From a virus: a DNA stretch of 42,127 nucleotides. The position numbers and the translations under genes are program-made. A model generated the notes under the pieces. That model was not told where the DNA came from, did no database searches, and was given only the letters and a program-made list of their open reading frames with translations. This document shows positions 1 to 6,780 of this stretch, one piece after another; the first letter of the stretch is position 1; the number at the start of each line of letters is the position of its first letter. The stretch lies in the IMG/VR virus record IMGVR_UViG_3300010403_000034, positions 1 through 42,127 of that record, one strand, 5' to 3'.

Positions 1-1661
1 GTATCGGTCGCTGGCGGCTGCGGCGGCTCAGGCGGCACAATGCCCTGCCCCGCCTGCGTACTGCCGTGATCAGGCTGATTGTCCACGTAGTACGCCTGGG
101 TCATGCCTGGCGCACTCAGCGCTGGCGCGCTATTCACCGCACCACTGCCCGAGGGGAGTGTGAAGTCAGGGAGCGGCTTCTTGTACCACAGGGTGTCCCG
201 GTAGATATTTTTCTTGCTCCCCCAGCGCACGTCGCCCCAACTCGACAGGTCGTCAACCGAGTTGAGGATGTTTTCGACAAACACAAAGGGGAGTTCGACA
301 TGCTCGCCGTCACTGCCCACGTCCACCGCCCAGCCGGTGCCGGCATGGCTGTTCTGGTACACGGCGACGGTCGAATCCCCTGGTTGCCAGGAGGGCGGGT
401 TGAAAAAGAGATGTTTGCCGGTGCCCTCTGGTTGCCAAAAACTATTGGCGTACACGGCCCACTGCAGGTTGTTCTGGGTGCTCTGGAAGCGCATCAGGTG
501 GTCGCAGTCGTAGACCAGATTGTGATGGAACTGCACGCTGGAGAAATCGGAATTGATGTAGACACAATTATCGGCGTGCCGATAAATCTGATTCCCCGCG
601 ATTTCCGCGTCATGCGTGGTGCCGTGGAACGTAATCCCGGCGTTCGAGTCTCTGAGCACGTTCTGGAAGATTTTGGTCCCGTTGTCATGGATGAGTTCAA
701 TCTGCGAGTCATCCGTCTCGGTGTCGCCAATCAAGAACTTGTTTTCATCGTACCTGTGCCGATTGACTTTGCGGGCATTCGATACGCTTGACCAGTCCCC
801 GGCTGGCAGATTCGGGTCGGCAAAGCCGATGCCATCATACGTCAGGAGGTTGCGCTGGATCACCGTGCCAGACGCATTGCCTTCCACCACAATGCGGTGC
901 TTGCCGTGGCTCAGGTAGTTGTCCTGGATGACGGCATTCTGCGCGCCGGCGGTGACTTTCACGGCGTACTGCCCCCCGACAATTTTCACGCCCTCGATCG
1001 TCACGTTGTTGGTGCTGATGGTCACCACCGCCCCGGCTGGCGCGGCCCGCACCTGCATGTCTTTTGGGTGCTCCTTATTGCGGAAGCGCAGGTGCGTCCA
1101 GCCACCATTCACCCCGAACAGGGCACTGATGCCGTCCCAGAATTTCACCGGACCCAGCGCGGTGCTGGCGTCCTCATCGGGGGGAATGCCAAACACCCCA
1201 GGCGCGCGCGGTCCTTCCTCCCAGGCGTGGTTGCCCACACGCCAGATGGCGAGCCCTTTACTCGTCATCGAGTAGGGCGTATACCCGAGTTGCGCCTTGT
1301 AGCTGCCATCCCCGACCGCCTGCCACTCGGCACTCACCGCCGTAGAACCATCGAGGACGGTCTCATAGCCGCCGTCTTTGCTGCGCGTGCCTTGGACGAC
1401 GAGCGGCTTCCCGAGCGTGCCACCGCGGCGCAGCGTCAGACGCTCGACAAAGCGCCCGGCCCCGAGCGTAATGGTATCGCCAGGGCGGGCCTTGAGGACC
1501 GCATGTTGCAGGGTCCGCCAGGCGCACGGCCCGCGCTGCGTGGCGGCCGGGGCGGTGCCGGAGCATTTGGTATTGTCGCCATCCTGGCGTACAAAGAAGG
1601 TCCCGGCCCAGCCGGGCAGGGGTGTGAGGACACAGAGCAGCAGCAGCAGTGCACGTCGCAT
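1..1661 (-). CDS. Secreted right-handed beta-helix protein (partial, runs off left edge)
   Basis: An open frame starts with ATG at 1661 behind an AAGGA site and continues past base 3 without a stop, so at least 552 residues are present and the C-terminus is missing. The N-terminus is a typical signal peptide (arginines, a leucine run, then a cleavage site near GWA-G), so the product is probably exported. The body has many short segments of the type N-x-V/I-x-G-x-x-I with H-D-N, R-N and G-N turns (for example ISTNNVTIEGVKIVGGQYAV). This is the pattern of parallel beta-helix (pectate-lyase-like, NosD/PbH1) proteins that bind or cleave polysaccharide. The visible C-terminal end is proline-rich. 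A depolymerase or a cell-surface protein made by a lysogen are both possible; no catalytic residues can be assigned. It is the last visible gene of a minus-strand group. Confidence 0.75.
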   Translation of the reverse strand, partial: MRRALLLLLCVLTPLPGWAGTFFVRQDGDNTKCSGTAPAATQRGPCAWRTLQHAVLKARPGDTITLGAGRFVERLTLRRGGTLGKPLVVQGTRSKDGGYETVLDGSTAVSAEWQAVGDGSYKAQLGYTPYSMTSKGLAIWRVGNHAWEEGPRAPGVFGIPPDEDASTALGPVKFWDGISALFGVNGGWTHLRFRNKEHPKDMQVRAAPAGAVVTISTNNVTIEGVKIVGGQYAVKVTAGAQNAVIQDNYLSHGKHRIVVEGNASGTVIQRNLLTYDGIGFADPNLPAGDWSSVSNARKVNRHRYDENKFLIGDTETDDSQIELIHDNGTKIFQNVLRDSNAGITFHGTTHDAEIAGNQIYRHADNCVYINSDFSSVQFHHNLVYDCDHLMRFQSTQNNLQWAVYANSFWQPEGTGKHLFFNPPSWQPGDSTVAVYQNSHAGTGWAVDVGSDGEHVELPFVFVENILNSVDDLSSWGDVRWGSKKNIYRDTLWYKKPLPDFTLPSGSGAVNSAPALSAPGMTQAYYVDNQPDHGSTQAGQGIVPPEPPQPPATD

Positions 1662-1689
1662 GGTCATCCTTCCATGAAAGTGAACGGGT

Positions 1690-1830
1690 ATGCGTTGTAT
1701 GGTGATCACCGTGGGGAGTGGCCTCCTCTGCTTCGTCGTCGGGTGGATCGTGGGGTACGTCCGGACCTCGCGTTTCTACGTGCGGATCACGCGTCCGGTC
1801 TACGGCGATGATCCGACACAGCCGTTTTAG
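1690..1830 (+). CDS. Small single-span membrane protein (46 aa)
   Basis: A short plus-strand frame encodes 43-46 residues, with in-frame ATGs at 1690 and 1699. The first part is a hydrophobic segment (about residues 5-23: VITVGSGLLCFVVGWIVGY), followed by a positively charged tail containing RTSRFYVRITR. That is the layout of a one-span inner-membrane protein with a cytoplasmic basic tail. Third codon positions are strongly G/C, as in the neighbours. It fills the gap between two minus-strand genes and its TAG overlaps the stop of the 1827 gene. No good ribosome-binding site is visible and no family is recognised, so it may be spurious. A holin-like or accessory membrane role would be guesswork. 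Confidence 0.4.
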   Translation: MRCMVITVGSGLLCFVVGWIVGYVRTSRFYVRITRPVYGDDPTQPF

Positions 1831-2033
1831 TCCACGCGTAGCGGGACCATCAACGGCAGGGGGGGCTCAGGGTCCCGCTGCGCCCGCCTGGCGGCCTCGA
1901 CGGTCCACTCCTCGCGCGGAATCCTGCGGCGCCGTGGGCATCCTTGCCACCCGCAGACGATGTAGACATGCGTGCCCCCCATGGCGACGGTGGGCGAGTA
2001 GGCGAGATCAAGCGGGTGCGTGTCGGCACACAT
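1827..2033 (-). CDS. Small hypothetical protein (68 aa)
   Basis: The ATG at 2033 follows an AGGAG site about seven bases upstream. The 68-residue product carries a CGWQGCPRRRR segment mid-protein and ends in a proline-rich tail. Only two cysteines are close enough to pair (C-x4-C), so a full zinc site is not obvious. It lies 9 bp downstream of the zinc-ribbon gene at 2043-2249 and is likely co-transcribed with it and the XRE gene. No family recognised. Confidence 0.6.
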   Translation of the reverse strand: MCADTHPLDLAYSPTVAMGGTHVYIVCGWQGCPRRRRIPREEWTVEAARRAQRDPEPPLPLMVPLRVD

Positions 2034-2042
2034 AGGGCTCTC

Positions 2043-2249
2043 CTAGTTGCCACGCACGAGGCGGAGCTCCGCCGCGTGCTCGGTGAGCAGGCGTTGCACC
2101 AGACTGTCGCAGACATGCGGCGCATGCCGGCGGCCGCGCTGGTCAATGGAGTCAATCAGATTGGGCAGGCAGCCCTGGCAGAGGGCGCTCGAATCATCCT
2201 GGGTGGCGTGCAGCGCGACGGCGGCGCCGCAGATGGTGCAGGTGGTCAT
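2043..2249 (-). CDS. Small zinc-ribbon protein (68 aa)
   Basis: The product starts MTTCTICGAAV and has a second pair, CQGC, about residues 24-27. This CxxC-x(n)-CxxC arrangement is a small treble-clef/zinc-ribbon fold. A GGAGGGT site precedes the ATG, which overlaps the stop of the upstream XRE gene in an ATGA junction (2246-2249), implying translational coupling. The C-terminal half (QRLLTEHAAELRLVRGN) looks helical. The partner is unknown; small zinc proteins like this are common next to phage regulators. Confidence 0.7.
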   Translation of the reverse strand: MTTCTICGAAVALHATQDDSSALCQGCLPNLIDSIDQRGRRHAPHVCDSLVQRLLTEHAAELRLVRGN

Positions 2250-2491
2250 GACACCCTCCGCGTACAGCGTGGGGGGCCTTCGGGGATCCAGGTGCCGTGG
2301 AGTGGCTCAAAGAGAATGCGCTTCTCCAGGCGGAAATAGCAGGAGAGCTTGGTGAGTAAGCGGTTGGACGCCTCTTTTTTGCCCGCCTCGACCTGGGAGA
2401 TGTACGCCGAGGACACGCCGAGCTCCTCCGCCAGGGCGCGCTGGCTCAATTCATGAGCCTCACGAAGAAGTATCAGTCTCTCCGGGATCAT
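2246..2491 (-). CDS. XRE-family helix-turn-helix regulator (leftward)
   Basis: An 81-residue product with a classic Cro/CI-type helix-turn-helix at about residues 6-60 (LILLREAHELSQRALAEELG, then VSSAYISQVEAGKK). A longer GTG start at 2497 exists, but the ATG at 2491 has a GAGGTGA site five bases upstream and is preferred. The gene is divergent from a second XRE gene at 2747, with an AT-rich, operator-like spacer between them, and is translationally coupled to a downstream zinc-ribbon gene. It probably represses or activates one or both divergent promoters. Which of the pair is the CI-like and which the Cro-like partner cannot be told from sequence alone. Confidence 0.88.
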   Translation of the reverse strand: MIPERLILLREAHELSQRALAEELGVSSAYISQVEAGKKEASNRLLTKLSCYFRLEKRILFEPLHGTWIPEGPPRCTRRVS

Positions 2492-2538
2492 ATTCACCTC
2501 GAGCTGGTGCGAGGGCAGAATGCTTTTAGTGAAGAGCT

Positions 2539-2567
2539 GTTATGCCACGTTTAACCAAGGTCTGCAA
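2539..2567 (-). promoter_or_regulatory. Candidate leftward sigma70-like promoter of the XRE/zinc-ribbon operon
   Basis: On the minus strand a TTGCAG (plus 2562-2567) and a CATAAC (plus 2539-2544) are separated by 17 bp, an acceptable though imperfect -35/-10 pair about 45 bp upstream of the 2491 start. A TTGGTTA motif lies inside the spacer (2552-2558), where a bound repressor would block polymerase. Confidence 0.4.
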
Positions 2568-2676
2568 GCTGATTTTTTGCTACCAGTGAAATTTTCTTCC
2601 CATTGGTTATAGTTACATGATACACTCATAGTGTAACCTCCTTATCATCAAGCGATTGGCACTGACTCTTGGTTAA
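2551..2676. promoter_or_regulatory. Operator-like repeats between the divergent XRE genes
   Basis: The divergent intergenic region holds three copies of TTGGTTA: inverted at 2552-2558, direct at 2603-2609 and 2669-2675. The outer two form a 9-bp inverted repeat (TTAACCAAG and CTTGGTTAA). Between them lies a perfect 15-bp dyad, TACACTCATAGTGTA (2621-2635), flanked by the further inverted repeat GTTACA/TGTAAC. This is the architecture of a phage switch region with several repressor sites. Two different motif families would fit two different XRE proteins. Confidence 0.6.
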
Positions 2677-2746
2677 GCCTCTATTAACTGTCACAGCACG
2701 CAGCAGAGCTGCATCCTCAGAAAGGAGGTTCAGCATAGGAGCACGC

Positions 2747-3154
2747 ATGAAACGGATTGGTCGCAACGTGCGCATGTACCGCGAGCGCCATGAGTGGACC
2801 CAGGAGTATCTGGCGGGTCTGGTGGGCTACGCGCAAGCGGCGATGATTTCGCAAATCGAGGATGGCCTCAAGTCGCCGTCGCTGGAGAAGGCCCAGGACC
2901 TGGCGATTCAGTTGGGGGTGTCGCTCTCCGATCTAGTGGGTGACGCGCCGCCGCCGCATGTCGTGACGAACAATGCGACGGGCGATCATACCGTGATTCA
3001 AAATATCGAGGGGCACTACTGCGCCATTACGCGCGAGGACCTCACGGCCATGGTGCAGGCGGAAGTGGCGCGGGGCCTCGAGGAGCTCAAGGCGATGCTG
3101 CAGACGGCACTGGCCGAGATCAAGGTCTGGGTTCGGCAGGGGGAGTGCCGATAA
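2747..3154 (+). CDS. XRE-family helix-turn-helix regulator with C-terminal helical domain (rightward)
   Basis: A 135-residue product. The start is placed at ATG 2747, which has an AGGAGC site, rather than at an upstream in-frame codon. Residues about 3-62 form an XRE helix-turn-helix (RNVRMYRERHEWTQEYLAG, AAMISQIEDGLKSPSLEKAQ). A linker NNATGDHTVIQN leads to a C-terminal amphipathic helix (LTAMVQAEVARGLEELKAM) that could mediate oligomerisation. It is divergent from the XRE gene at 2246 and is the only plus-strand gene in this part of the window. It ends before a strong hairpin and convergent minus-strand genes. It is the likely repressor or antirepressor half of the switch. Confidence 0.88.
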   Translation: MKRIGRNVRMYRERHEWTQEYLAGLVGYAQAAMISQIEDGLKSPSLEKAQDLAIQLGVSLSDLVGDAPPPHVVTNNATGDHTVIQNIEGHYCAITREDLTAMVQAEVARGLEELKAMLQTALAEIKVWVRQGECR

Positions 3155-3189
3155 CTTGTCCCCCTATGGGACTTTGCAGGGTACAAACT

Positions 3190-3224
3190 CTGGGGCTGTT
3201 CGCCCTACGAAGGCGCAGCCCCAG
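3190..3224. terminator. Large GC hairpin between convergent genes
   Basis: A 9-bp perfect stem (CTGGGGCTG / CAGCCCCAG) is extended by a TT bulge and a further 4-bp stem (CGCC/GGCG) around a 7-nt loop. It sits between the convergent ends of the XRE gene (3154) and the SWIM gene (3280). There is no T-tract, so it is either a weak bidirectional terminator or a transcript-stabilising structure. Confidence 0.55.
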
Positions 3225-3279
3225 CAAATCCAGCTAGTTCAGGGTGGACTCAAGTTGACATAAGGAAGGTTATCGGAAG

Positions 3280-3651
3280 TCACGAGGCCACCGGGTGATC
3301 GGCGAGGGCCAGCCGGGCCGCGGCCACACGCGTGAGAAAGACGGCCCAGCGGTGCTTACAGCGGCCGCCGGGGGCGCGGCCAAAATCCGGGCAGTCGCAG
3401 TGCGTCTCCTGTACCTGGTACGCCACCTCGGGATCGCTCGAGCTCCGCACGCGCGCCTGGTGGCCGTGGAACGTGACGCCTTCGTTCAGGGCGATCTCCA
3501 GGCCACGGCCCAGGCGGCCCTCTTCGCCGGCGTAGAACTGGCGGTACACGGTCGCCGCCCAGCGCAGCTCCTGCGCGCGCTGGCGGTCCTGCGCGCGGTC
3601 GGCTTCCGCCCAGTGCTGGGCGTCACGGTGATCGTCACGGGGGATGTTCAC
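3280..3651 (-). CDS. Small SWIM-type zinc-finger protein (123 aa)
   Basis: The start is a GTG at 3651 placed behind an AGGAG site; a longer open frame upstream overlaps the next gene. Residues 85-100 carry C-x-C-x10-C-x-H (CDCPDFG...RCKH), the SWIM zinc-finger signature, which in known proteins binds DNA or mediates protein contacts. The N-terminal half is charged and helical (RAQDRQRAQELRW). It is the last gene of the long minus-strand operon. A second, larger SWIM protein is encoded at 11849. Specific function unknown. Confidence 0.75.
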   Translation of the reverse strand: MNIPRDDHRDAQHWAEADRAQDRQRAQELRWAATVYRQFYAGEEGRLGRGLEIALNEGVTFHGHQARVRSSSDPEVAYQVQETHCDCPDFGRAPGGRCKHRWAVFLTRVAAARLALADHPVAS

Positions 3652-3679
3652 GGGCAACTCCTTGTGTGGTAGTATGGTG

Positions 3680-3706
3680 GTCCCGCTGGCTCGTCGCCAG
3701 CGGGAC
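3680..3706. terminator. Perfect 11-bp intergenic hairpin
   Basis: GTCCCGCTGGC and GCCAGCGGGAC flank a 5-nt loop (TCGTC), between the stop of the 3771 gene and the start of the SWIM gene. No T-tract follows on either strand. It belongs to a series of GC hairpins separating blocks of this operon and may act as a partial terminator or RNA-processing/stability element. Confidence 0.5.
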
Positions 3707-3770
3707 GCATTCCGTAGACCGTGTCGCTGGTTACGGCATTGCTGGCGGCACGGGAGGGGAGGGGAGCATG

Positions 3771-3962
3771 TCAAGGGTGATAGTGGGCGACGTCATCCTG
3801 TAACTGGTGCTGATCGACTGGTGCGCCAGCGTCGAGGTCATACGCCTCGATACCGGCCACGCTGTTCTCCGCAAGCCAGCGACACATGGTGTCGTAGTCA
3901 TCAAACTTTGCTGAGGCAATCAGACCATTGTCGAGGGTGGCGCGTGCTTCGTAATTGGCCAT
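3771..3962 (-). CDS. Small hypothetical protein (63 aa)
   Basis: The ATG at 3962 follows an AAGGA site. The 63-residue acidic product (MANYEARATLDNG...) ends in a histidine-containing tail (DQHQLQDDVAHYHP). No domain recognised. It sits 14 bp downstream of the zinc-ribbon gene at 3977 and is presumably co-transcribed with it. Confidence 0.65.
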   Translation of the reverse strand: MANYEARATLDNGLIASAKFDDYDTMCRWLAENSVAGIEAYDLDAGAPVDQHQLQDDVAHYHP

Positions 3963-3976
3963 GGGCTTCGTCCTTC

Positions 3977-4441
3977 TCAGTGCAAGGGTTCGCTCGTCCC
4001 TTCGTCCGGAGTGGGGATCGTCAGTCCAGTATAGCCTGTGAGGGTGTACACCTCATCCCAGGCGGCGCCGCAGTCCAGGCAGTGCGCGTGCTGCACCAGC
4101 TCGCGGCCGGTGGCACAGTTCCAATCCATCTCTGCCTGGGTGTCGGTCCCGCGACAGTGGGGGCAGACGCCGCCGCCCGCGGCCACGTAGCCTTCGGGGC
4201 GCAGGGGCGCAGGTATCGTGGGGGCCTTCTCCTTGAGACGAAAGTCCGTGACGGTGGCATGGTGGGCACACTCGTAGCACTCGCAGTAGGACGTGTCATT
4301 GTAGTTGATCTCTCCGCCTCGCTTGTCGTAGTCGGAGCCATCGTCATACATGAGCACGAGGGTACAGACCTCGATCCGGAACGGTTCCTCGCTCTGGCAC
4401 TTGGGGCATTGTAAGCCTTGTAAGCAATTCTCATTCGGCAT
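3977..4441 (-). CDS. Zinc-ribbon protein, paralogue of the 10087 gene (154 aa)
   Basis: The start is set at ATG 4441, behind a GAGGAA site. Three cysteine clusters are visible: CPKC near residue 12, CECYEC near residue 54, and CPHC plus CLDC in the C-terminal third, implying two zinc ribbons. The first half resembles the protein at 10087-10494: both have L-x-CPKC, an acidic region with D-G-S/A, then C-x-x-C and a D/H-E/D-F/L-RL motif. The start overlaps the stop of the tiny zinc protein at 4431-4562. Such proteins are frequent in phage early regions, with unknown roles. Confidence 0.75.
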   Translation of the reverse strand: MPNENCLQGLQCPKCQSEEPFRIEVCTLVLMYDDGSDYDKRGGEINYNDTSYCECYECAHHATVTDFRLKEKAPTIPAPLRPEGYVAAGGGVCPHCRGTDTQAEMDWNCATGRELVQHAHCLDCGAAWDEVYTLTGYTGLTIPTPDEGTSEPLH

Positions 4442-4562
4442 GGGGCTCTTCCTCATCGCATGGGCCACAGACAAACAGCCCGTTGTAGCACACGTAGTCA
4501 TCGGTATCCTTGTCGATGGTGCACTGACAGCAGGCGCAGATTTCCGTCTTCTTATTCGGCAT
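4431..4562 (-). CDS. Tiny zinc-finger protein (43 aa)
   Basis: A 43-residue product, MPNKKTEICACCQC... with a later CGPC. This makes a C-x-C-C-x-x-C / C-x-x-C metal site with an acidic tail. An AGGAG site lies seven bases before ATG 4562. Its stop overlaps the beginning of the next zinc-ribbon gene by 11 bp. The leader around the start (AGGAGAGCCCCATGCC) is nearly the same as that of the following gene, suggesting local duplication of the translation start. Function unknown. Confidence 0.7.
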   Translation of the reverse strand: MPNKKTEICACCQCTIDKDTDDYVCYNGLFVCGPCDEEEPHAE

Positions 4563-4574
4563 GGGGCTCTCCTT

Positions 4575-4790
4575 CTAGAGTTCGTCACTGTCGCCGTAGC
4601 TGCCGTCCTCGTTGAGTTCGCAGCCATAGGCACTCACGTAGTCGGCATACTCACGGTCAGCTACCTTCTCGATCATCTCCGTATCCTTGGTGTAGGCATC
4701 GGCGAGGGCCTCAGCCGCCTCGATGTCGGGAGCTGTGACGTGGTACTCGTCCACGTACTCGTGATAGAAGCGGATACTAAACTTGGGCAT
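4575..4790 (-). CDS. Small acidic hypothetical protein (71 aa)
   Basis: The start is set at ATG 4790, which has a GGAGGAA site and overlaps the preceding stop in a TGATG junction. The product, MPKFSIRFYHEYVDEY..., is strongly acidic, with two beta-strand-like segments then a helix (EAAEALADAYTKD). It resembles small phage host-takeover proteins in general character only; no family is assigned. Confidence 0.7.
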   Translation of the reverse strand: MPKFSIRFYHEYVDEYHVTAPDIEAAEALADAYTKDTEMIEKVADREYADYVSAYGCELNEDGSYGDSDEL

Positions 4791-4981
4791 CAGTCGATTC
4801 CTCCCAACATATCGTTCAGTAGCACGGCCGTGCAGTGGATGGCCTGCGTGAGGAACTCCTGTTGCGTGGGCGTCAGCTCCTGCGTGTAGCGGTTCCTGAA
4901 CAGGCACAGTTCCGCCAGGGCACTCTCCAGGGGGGCTTGCCTGGTGAGGGCGGCCTCGAGGCCGGCGAGGTCATGCTCCAT
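4790..4981 (-). CDS. Small hypothetical helical protein (63 aa)
   Basis: The start is set at ATG 4981 behind a GGAGA site. The 63-residue product looks all-helical (LAGLEAALTRQAPLESALAE, then TPTQQEFLTQAIHCTAVLLN). It is translationally coupled to the next gene through TGATG. No family recognised. Confidence 0.65.
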   Translation of the reverse strand: MEHDLAGLEAALTRQAPLESALAELCLFRNRYTQELTPTQQEFLTQAIHCTAVLLNDMLGGID

Positions 4982-4992
4982 GGGTGGTCTCC

Positions 4993-5181
4993 TTATGCGA
5001 TCCATACAGCGTTGGAAATGAGGGTGGCCCAGCGGTATTCACCGATAGGCTTCACCTGGGTAATGCCTGCACGGGTGCGGGCACGGATGATACGGGTCTG
5101 ATGTGGGATGTCGCCAAAGGTCCAGATGGCGATGACAGGTTTGTCACGCCGGATGGCGGCGTTGATCTCCTGTACGGTCAT
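4993..5181 (-). CDS. Small hypothetical protein (62 aa)
   Basis: ATG 5181 follows GGAGGAC and overlaps the preceding stop by ATGA. The 62-residue product (MTVQEINAAIRRDKPVIAIW...) has alternating hydrophobic strands and a basic middle (HQTRIIRARTRAG), like a small beta-rich nucleic-acid-binding fold. That is inference only. Confidence 0.65.
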   Translation of the reverse strand: MTVQEINAAIRRDKPVIAIWTFGDIPHQTRIIRARTRAGITQVKPIGEYRWATLISNAVWIA

Positions 5182-5381
5182 GCGTCCTCCTTGCTCGCTT
5201 CAATCTTGAGAATGCGTGGGTTTTTGTAGTCTCCGCCGACCCAATCAATATCGTTGGGTTCATACGTCTCGCCCTTCTGGATGCGCCAGAACTTGCGGCG
5301 GGCTGCCTGCGCACTCGCGGCCTCGACTTCCAGCCAGCCGTACTTGATCTCGACACGTTTGACCTGGATGTAATACTTCAT
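5178..5381 (-). CDS. Small hypothetical protein (67 aa)
   Basis: MKYYIQVKRVEIKYGWLEVEA... is 67 residues with beta strands followed by a basic helix (AQAARRKFWRIQKG). The protein resembles the short proteins widespread in phage early operons. It overlaps both neighbours by 4 bp (ATGA at each end), indicating tight translational coupling. Confidence 0.7.
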   Translation of the reverse strand: MKYYIQVKRVEIKYGWLEVEAASAQAARRKFWRIQKGETYEPNDIDWVGGDYKNPRILKIEASKEDA

Positions 5382-5605
5382 GCTTCCTCCTTCTGGGGAT
5401 AGTCCCCCTCGCTATGCACCTGCCCGGTGTGGCCGGTGGTGCGTCGGATGGAGAACAGGGTCCAGCGCCGGAGCTCGGGACGCTCCTCCCCGAAACGGTC
5501 CTTGTCACAGACGGCGTGCCAGAGCTTGGTGTAGGTGCCAGCGAACTCCCACTCGGTATGGAGGGAGTTGCCGTCCTGGTCGGTGAGAAACAGATCGTAC
5601 GGCAT
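5378..5605 (-). CDS. Small hypothetical protein (75 aa)
   Basis: MPYDLFLTDQDGNSLHTEWEFAG... is 75 residues with no metal site or membrane segment and a lysine/glutamate tail (YPQKEEA). It is coupled to the upstream gene through a TGATG overlap at 5605 and to the downstream gene by ATGA. Family not recognised. Confidence 0.7.
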   Translation of the reverse strand: MPYDLFLTDQDGNSLHTEWEFAGTYTKLWHAVCDKDRFGEERPELRRWTLFSIRRTTGHTGQVHSEGDYPQKEEA

Positions 5606-5787
5606 CAGTCGTCCTCCTTCGTGGTCATCTGCGCCAGCGCCTTGGCTAGCGAGAGGGCGACTGCTCGTGCACTGTCCTCGCTCTCAAAGGGACCGCTGCG
5701 TTCAATCCAGTTGGCGCTGTGATGCACGACGATGCGCCATACCTTCCCGTCGTGCTCAAGCGTGACGACTGGTTTGCTATATTCCAT
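5605..5787 (-). CDS. Small hypothetical protein sharing a C-terminal motif with its neighbour (60 aa)
   Basis: A 60-residue product: an N-terminal beta hairpin (VVTLEHDGKVWRIVVHH) and a C-terminal helix ending LAKALAQMTTKEDD. The stretch LAKALAQMTT also ends the adjacent upstream protein (5777-6037), and the two DNA segments are similar, so part of one gene was probably copied onto the other. It overlaps that gene by 11 bp. Confidence 0.7.
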   Translation of the reverse strand: MEYSKPVVTLEHDGKVWRIVVHHSANWIERSGPFESEDSARAVALSLAKALAQMTTKEDD

Positions 5788-6037
5788 CGGTGGTCTCCTC
5801 TGCTATCGTGGTCATCTGCGCCAGCGCTTTCGCCAGCCCACAGATGAGCGTGCGCAGTTCCTCGGGGGTGTGGAAGCACAGGAAGATCGGCGCCGTCTTG
5901 CTGTGGCTCTTGGAGTACAGGTTCACGTAGACTTCCGGCACGCCGGGGTACGCGTTGATCAGGCCCTCGCGCAGCTGGAACCAGCCGTTCCGGCCGCGCG
6001 CCTCGGTCGTGCCATCGAACTGCAGGTCTATCGACAT
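5777..6037 (-). CDS. Small hypothetical protein (86 aa)
   Basis: MSIDLQFDGTTEARGRNGWFQLREGL... is 86 residues, followed by a beta-rich middle and a helix containing LAKALAQMTT, shared with the neighbouring 60-aa protein. This is the larger of the pair and so perhaps the original. It lies 3 bp from the upstream gene's stop. Function unknown. Confidence 0.7.
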   Translation of the reverse strand: MSIDLQFDGTTEARGRNGWFQLREGLINAYPGVPEVYVNLYSKSHSKTAPIFLCFHTPEELRTLICGLAKALAQMTTIAEETTDGI

Positions 6038-6040
6038 CGG

Positions 6041-6337
6041 TTATTCCTCCTGCCAGAAGTAGCGCCCTACCGTACTGGTGCGGGCGAGGTAGCAGAGCGC
6101 GTCCAGATAGGCGCTCCACATCGAGCCGTCTGTTTTGTCGACATGCAGCCCGGCGTTCTCGATCTCATCGAGGAGTCCGATCACGATGTCGGGCAGGTTC
6201 AGGGGACTGGTGTCGAGACCCGGGTCCCACGGCACGTACTGCGCTGCGGGGGTCTCGCACTCACACGGCGCGGCGACAAAGCCGGGATGGTAGATGGTGC
6301 GACAGCCGGAGCATTGGACGTAGAGCAAGGTGGTCAT
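6041..6337 (-). CDS. Hypothetical protein with N-terminal zinc-binding motif (98 aa)
   Basis: The start is set at ATG 6337, which has a perfect AAGGAGGT site. A longer frame upstream lacks such a signal and overlaps two genes. The product begins MTTLLYVQCSGCRTIYHPG and has a later CEC, a plausible CxxC...CxC metal site. An acidic helical region and the C-terminal tail GRYFWQEE follow. It overlaps the next upstream gene by ATGA. Confidence 0.7.
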   Translation of the reverse strand: MTTLLYVQCSGCRTIYHPGFVAAPCECETPAAQYVPWDPGLDTSPLNLPDIVIGLLDEIENAGLHVDKTDGSMWSAYLDALCYLARTSTVGRYFWQEE

Positions 6338-6522
6338 GGGGTGGGTACCTCCTTGGTAATGGTGAGTGTGAGGCCGCCCGCGCGGTGCGTGTCCGTGGTC
6401 AGCAGGGTCGCTGCCAGGCGGTACGCTTTGGCACGGGTGGGGGCGCGGTGTGTCATGGTGATCATCGTGCCTCGACTGCTCACGGTGGTAGAGGTAACAG
6501 TCCAGTGCGGGGGTTGTGCCAT
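6334..6522 (-). CDS. Small hypothetical protein (62 aa)
   Basis: The start is set at ATG 6522 behind AAGGAGA, in a TGATG junction with the upstream gene. The 62-residue product is threonine-rich and beta-strand-like (WTVTSTTVSSRGTMITMTH ... GLTLTITKEVPTP) with one basic helix between. It could be a small double-stranded beta-sheet protein; no family assigned. Confidence 0.65.
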   Translation of the reverse strand: MAQPPHWTVTSTTVSSRGTMITMTHRAPTRAKAYRLAATLLTTDTHRAGGLTLTITKEVPTP

Positions 6523-6767
6523 CAGCGGGTCTCCTTGCACTGCGAGCAGCGCGGGTCGTTGGCCATGGTCTCGGTGCAGGTGTCCGGCCAGGCGGAGGTG
6601 CCGTACCGGATGACGCCAGCCGTGAAGAGATGGGTGGTATAGTCGGCGCGGGCCTCGTCAAGCTGGGGCTTGTTGCGGGCCAGCTTCGCAGACCGGGCCA
6701 GGATAATGAGACTCCAGGCGTGGGTGCAGCGGTGTCCCTCGCCGTCGTTGGTACAACAACAGGACAT
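6522..6767 (-). CDS. Small cysteine-rich hypothetical protein (81 aa)
   Basis: The start is set at ATG 6767 behind AAGGAGA. The product begins MSCCCTNDGEGHRCTH and ends with CTETMANDPRCSQCKETR. It therefore has cysteine/histidine clusters at both ends that could join in one zinc site, around a helical middle (LIILARSAKLARNKPQLDEA). Unknown function; one of several zinc proteins in this operon. Confidence 0.7.
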   Translation of the reverse strand: MSCCCTNDGEGHRCTHAWSLIILARSAKLARNKPQLDEARADYTTHLFTAGVIRYGTSAWPDTCTETMANDPRCSQCKETR

Positions 6768-6780
6768 ACGGTCTCCTTGT

